A DNA stretch of 46,588 nucleotides. Origin: an uncultured Lactobacillus sp. (GTDB taxonomy: Bacteria; Bacillota; Bacilli; Lactobacillales; Lactobacillaceae). Within the stretch, counting starts at the first letter, position 1. The number at the start of each line of letters is the position of its first letter. Where the stretch lies: the NCBI GenBank assembly GCA_945971245.1, contig CAMFOZ010000002.1, positions 1-46,588 on the forward strand. The letters are read 5' to 3'. The notes under the pieces were generated by a model. That model was not told the origin of the DNA. It saw nothing but the letters and a program-made list of their open reading frames with translations, and made no database searches. Positions 43,786 through 46,588 of this stretch are shown here, piece after piece. Position numbers and translations under genes: made by a program.

Positions 43786-44625
43786 GTGAACTTTTATATT
43801 GTTAACGATAACGACAATTCCACAGAACTACTAAAAGATATTATTGAAAACGACTTCAACAATTCAATCGTTGGTACCACCAACAGCTCTCAGCAAGCCT
43901 ATGATGATGCCATGCGGCTCAGTATTGATATCATGTTTGTTAACCTTGCCATGCCGCGCATCGATGGCATCGAACTGGTCCGTCGTATCCAGGACAGTCG
44001 TCACTACCCGCACTTCATCATGATGGCTCCGGCAATTGACCCCGCCACGCGAACCCGGGCCTACAAGAATGGAATTGACTTCTTTTTGGAAAAGCCATTA
44101 AACATCGCTGAAGTCAAAACGGTCATTAAGCTGGCTAGCCAGAACATCGATATGTCCAAGCGCCTGTTGCAGATTCTGGATCTGGTTAGCGGGGCAGCCA
44201 CCAACAGCAACACGGTTTCGATTAGTTATAAGGAGAAACAAAAGGAAAACGCCAAGTCCATCCTCCGCTTTCTCGGTATCACTGCCGGTAACGGGGGCCA
44301 GGAGATCATCAGTATCGTCAACATGATGATTGAGCGGGAACTCGACTTTGAAGAAATCAACTTTGAGGAAAGCTATCATTGCGATAAGCATGGTAAGAAG
44401 ATCATCTTCCAGCGGGTCCGGCGTGATATCCGGGCGGGACTAACTAACCTCGCCCACATGTGCATCGACTATCCGGAAAATGACATCATTCTGGAATACG
44501 CCAATAACTTGTATGAATATAAAAACGTCCATAACGAGATCGCTTACCTCCAGGGTCAACGTCAAACGGGTGGCCAAGTATCAATCAAGCACTTCTTCAA
44601 TGGATTGATCCAGGAAAGTAATTAA
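43786..44625 (+). CDS. Orphan response regulator, YcbB/GlnL-like, atypical receiver
   Basis: CheY-like receiver followed by YcbB-type C-terminal domain; phosphoacceptor Asp replaced by Asn53. Confidence 0.8.
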   Translation: MNFYIVNDNDNSTELLKDIIENDFNNSIVGTTNSSQQAYDDAMRLSIDIMFVNLAMPRIDGIELVRRIQDSRHYPHFIMMAPAIDPATRTRAYKNGIDFFLEKPLNIAEVKTVIKLASQNIDMSKRLLQILDLVSGAATNSNTVSISYKEKQKENAKSILRFLGITAGNGGQEIISIVNMMIERELDFEEINFEESYHCDKHGKKIIFQRVRRDIRAGLTNLAHMCIDYPENDIILEYANNLYEYKNVHNEIAYLQGQRQTGGQVSIKHFFNGLIQESN

Positions 44626-44631
44626 AGTAAG

Positions 44632-44672
44632 AAACGGGAAGCTGACGACTAAATCAGCTTCCCGTTTTCTAT
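44632..44672. terminator. Terminator after the response regulator
   Basis: AAACGGGAAGCTGA-cgactaaa-TCAGCTTCCCGTTT. Confidence 0.88.
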
Positions 44673-44678
44673 TATTAA

Positions 44679-44912
44679 CTATTTCCCGTATCGCCACAGT
44701 TGCCACGTCAGGTAAAGCCAGAGGCCCATGAGGAAGATGACGTAGGCTGCGGCAAGCCAGATAACGTACTGCAAGAAGGCCCAGCCAATAAGCGCCTTCA
44801 CAATCCAGAGGCAGATCACTAAAACGATCCAGACAGCCAGGCGGTTCTGGGTACGTTCAAGGCTAGTACGTAAACGTTCTTGCAATGCCCTCACCTCATC
44901 AAAAAGAGCCAT
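44679..44912 (-). CDS. Small hypothetical membrane protein
   Basis: 77 aa, hydrophobic segments. Confidence 0.55.
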   Translation of the reverse strand: MALFDEVRALQERLRTSLERTQNRLAVWIVLVICLWIVKALIGWAFLQYVIWLAAAYVIFLMGLWLYLTWQLWRYGK

Positions 44913-44943
44913 CAGCCCATAACAGCTAACAGCTCACAATGTT

Positions 44944-46302
44944 TTACTTATTTTCGTCCATCTCGGCACGCAGCTTCTTACCGACTTCTTCGTAACCGGG
45001 CTTGCCCAGCAGGCCAAACATGTTGACCTTGTAGGCTTCGACACCCGGTTGGTTGAATGGGTTGATCCCGTTCAGGTAACCGGAAATGCCCATGGCCACT
45101 TCAAAGAAGTAGATCAGGTAACCGAGCGTGTACTCGTTTTCTTCTGGAATGTGGACGGTCATTACTGGAACCCCACCAGCCGTGTGAGCTGCCACAACGG
45201 CTTCGTAAGCCTTAGTGTTGGCGAAGTCCATTGTCTTACCTTCCAGGTACTTCAGGCCATCCAAATTGTCGTCCTCGCTTGGAATCTCGACATCGTAGTT
45301 TGGCTTGTCCAGCTTAACAACGGTTTCCATCAAGAAACGCCGGCCCTCTTGGATGTATTGACCCAGGGAGTGCAGGTCGGTGGTGAAGTTAGCGCTGGAT
45401 GGGTAAATACCCTTGTGATCCTTCCCTTCGGACTCACCAGCTAATTGCTTCCACCATTCGGCAAACATCCGCATGTTTGGTTCGTAGTTTTCTAGCAGTT
45501 CGGTTTCGTAGCCCTTCCGGTAGAGAATGTTCCGGTAAGCAGCGTATTGGTAGGCCTCGTTCTTGGTCAGGTCGGGATCAACGAAGTCCTTTTCGGCTTG
45601 GGCAGCCCCGGCCATCAATTGGTCGATGTCAGCACCAGAAGCGGCGATTGGCAGGAGACCAACTGGGCACAGGACAGAGTAACGACCACCAACACCATCT
45701 GGAATGACGAAGGATTCGTAGCCATTGGCATCAGCTTCGGTCTTCAGAGCACCCTTAGCCTTGTCAGTCGTCGCGTAGATCCGCTTGTTAGCCTCAGCCA
45801 AACCGTACTTTTCAATCAGCTTCTTCTTGAAGATCCGAAAGGCAATGGATGGTTCCGTGGTCGTCCCAGACTTGGAAACAACATTGACGGAGAAGTCCTT
45901 GTCCCCGATCAACTGTAGCAGGTCGTGAACGTAGGTGGAGCTCAGGGAGTTACCGGCAAAGATCACCAGTGGATACTTACGATCCTTGGCACTCTGCGCC
46001 TGGTAGAAGGTGTTGTGCAGGAAGTCGATTGCCATCTGGGCGCCCAGGTAGGAACCCCCGATCCCGATAACGACCAGGATGTCGGAGTCGGACTGAATCT
46101 TCTTGGCGGCCGCCTTGATCCGGGCAAACTCATCCTTGTCGTATTCCGTTGGCAGGTGGAGCCAGTCACGGAAGTCCGCTCCAGCACCAGTGCCGTTACG
46201 AAGTTCGTCGTCCGCGGCATTGACCATTGCCTGCATCTCGCCTAATTCGTTGTCATTAACGAATTGCTTTAAGCCTTGTTTATCTAATGAAACATGCGCC
46301 AT
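44944..46302 (-). CDS. pgi: Glucose-6-phosphate isomerase
   Basis: '[19 protein letters not shown]', '[18 protein letters not shown]'. Confidence 0.97.
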   Translation of the reverse strand: MAHVSLDKQGLKQFVNDNELGEMQAMVNAADDELRNGTGAGADFRDWLHLPTEYDKDEFARIKAAAKKIQSDSDILVVIGIGGSYLGAQMAIDFLHNTFYQAQSAKDRKYPLVIFAGNSLSSTYVHDLLQLIGDKDFSVNVVSKSGTTTEPSIAFRIFKKKLIEKYGLAEANKRIYATTDKAKGALKTEADANGYESFVIPDGVGGRYSVLCPVGLLPIAASGADIDQLMAGAAQAEKDFVDPDLTKNEAYQYAAYRNILYRKGYETELLENYEPNMRMFAEWWKQLAGESEGKDHKGIYPSSANFTTDLHSLGQYIQEGRRFLMETVVKLDKPNYDVEIPSEDDNLDGLKYLEGKTMDFANTKAYEAVVAAHTAGGVPVMTVHIPEENEYTLGYLIYFFEVAMGISGYLNGINPFNQPGVEAYKVNMFGLLGKPGYEEVGKKLRAEMDENK

Positions 46303-46403
46303 ATCAAATAACTTCTTTCTTTGTTATATTAGCTAAATTCCAAATACAATTAAATGATAGCGAATTCACCTGGTGGTTGCAATCAAAATTCAACAGATAA
46401 TAA

Positions 46404-46444
46404 AAAAGTTCAGAACGACATCTTACGATCCGTTCTGAACTTTT
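46404..46444. terminator. Hairpin terminator
   Basis: AAAAGTTCAGAACG...CGTTCTGAACTTTT perfect 14-bp stem. Confidence 0.75.
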
Positions 46445-46464
46445 AATTTCGGTTCTATGATATT

Positions 46465-46504
46465 CGGTAAGGATAAGATGATTTCTTATCTTTACCGTTT
46501 TTTT
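46465..46504 (+). terminator. Hairpin terminator
   Basis: CGGTAAgGATAAGA-tgatt-TCTTATCtTTACCG followed by TTTTTTT. Confidence 0.75.
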
Positions 46505-46536
46505 GTTGTTTGCTATACCATTGATTTAAAAAGAAA

Positions 46537-46588
46537 GGCTCTTTGTCAATCGGTAAGGATGAAGAGATTTTTGAGAACTAGACTAAGC
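46537..46588. mobile_element. Possible terminus of an ISL3-family insertion sequence (truncated by contig end)
   Basis: GGCTCTTTGTCAAT... resembles ISL3-family terminal inverted repeats; the contig ends 52 bp later. Confidence 0.4.

Overview
The window is a chromosomal contig from a lactic acid bacterium. Gene content and moderate GC suggest heterofermentative Lactobacillaceae, probably Limosilactobacillus-like; this assignment is inference. Most of it is core genome: rarA plus a likely 6S RNA, ddl, rodA, mbl, murA, the complete atpBEFHAGDC operon, a PyrR-attenuated uracil permease, upp, a Sua5-family gene, prmC, prfA, tdk, murT-gatD and pgi. Accessory or regulatory content is concentrated at 28-45 kb. 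It includes arginine deiminase (ADI) genes split into arcA/argR/arcD and arcB/arcC, a MarR regulator with two ABC transporter genes, a Ser/Asn/Gly-rich membrane-anchored protein, two C34 tRNAs (Glu-CTC and Gln-CTG), a membrane-anchored matrixin metalloprotease, and an orphan YcbB/GlnL-like response regulator whose receiver Asp is Asn. The left end carries Illumina Nextera adapter and index sequence (artefact). The right end looks like the terminus of an ISL3-type insertion sequence. I saw no CRISPR array, prophage or clearly novel defence system. The best leads are the degenerate-receiver regulator next to arcBC, the perfect 22-bp palindrome on the arcA promoter, the C34 tRNA pair, the structured element at 37.2-37.4 kb, and the uracil permease promoter buried in the upstream coding sequence.
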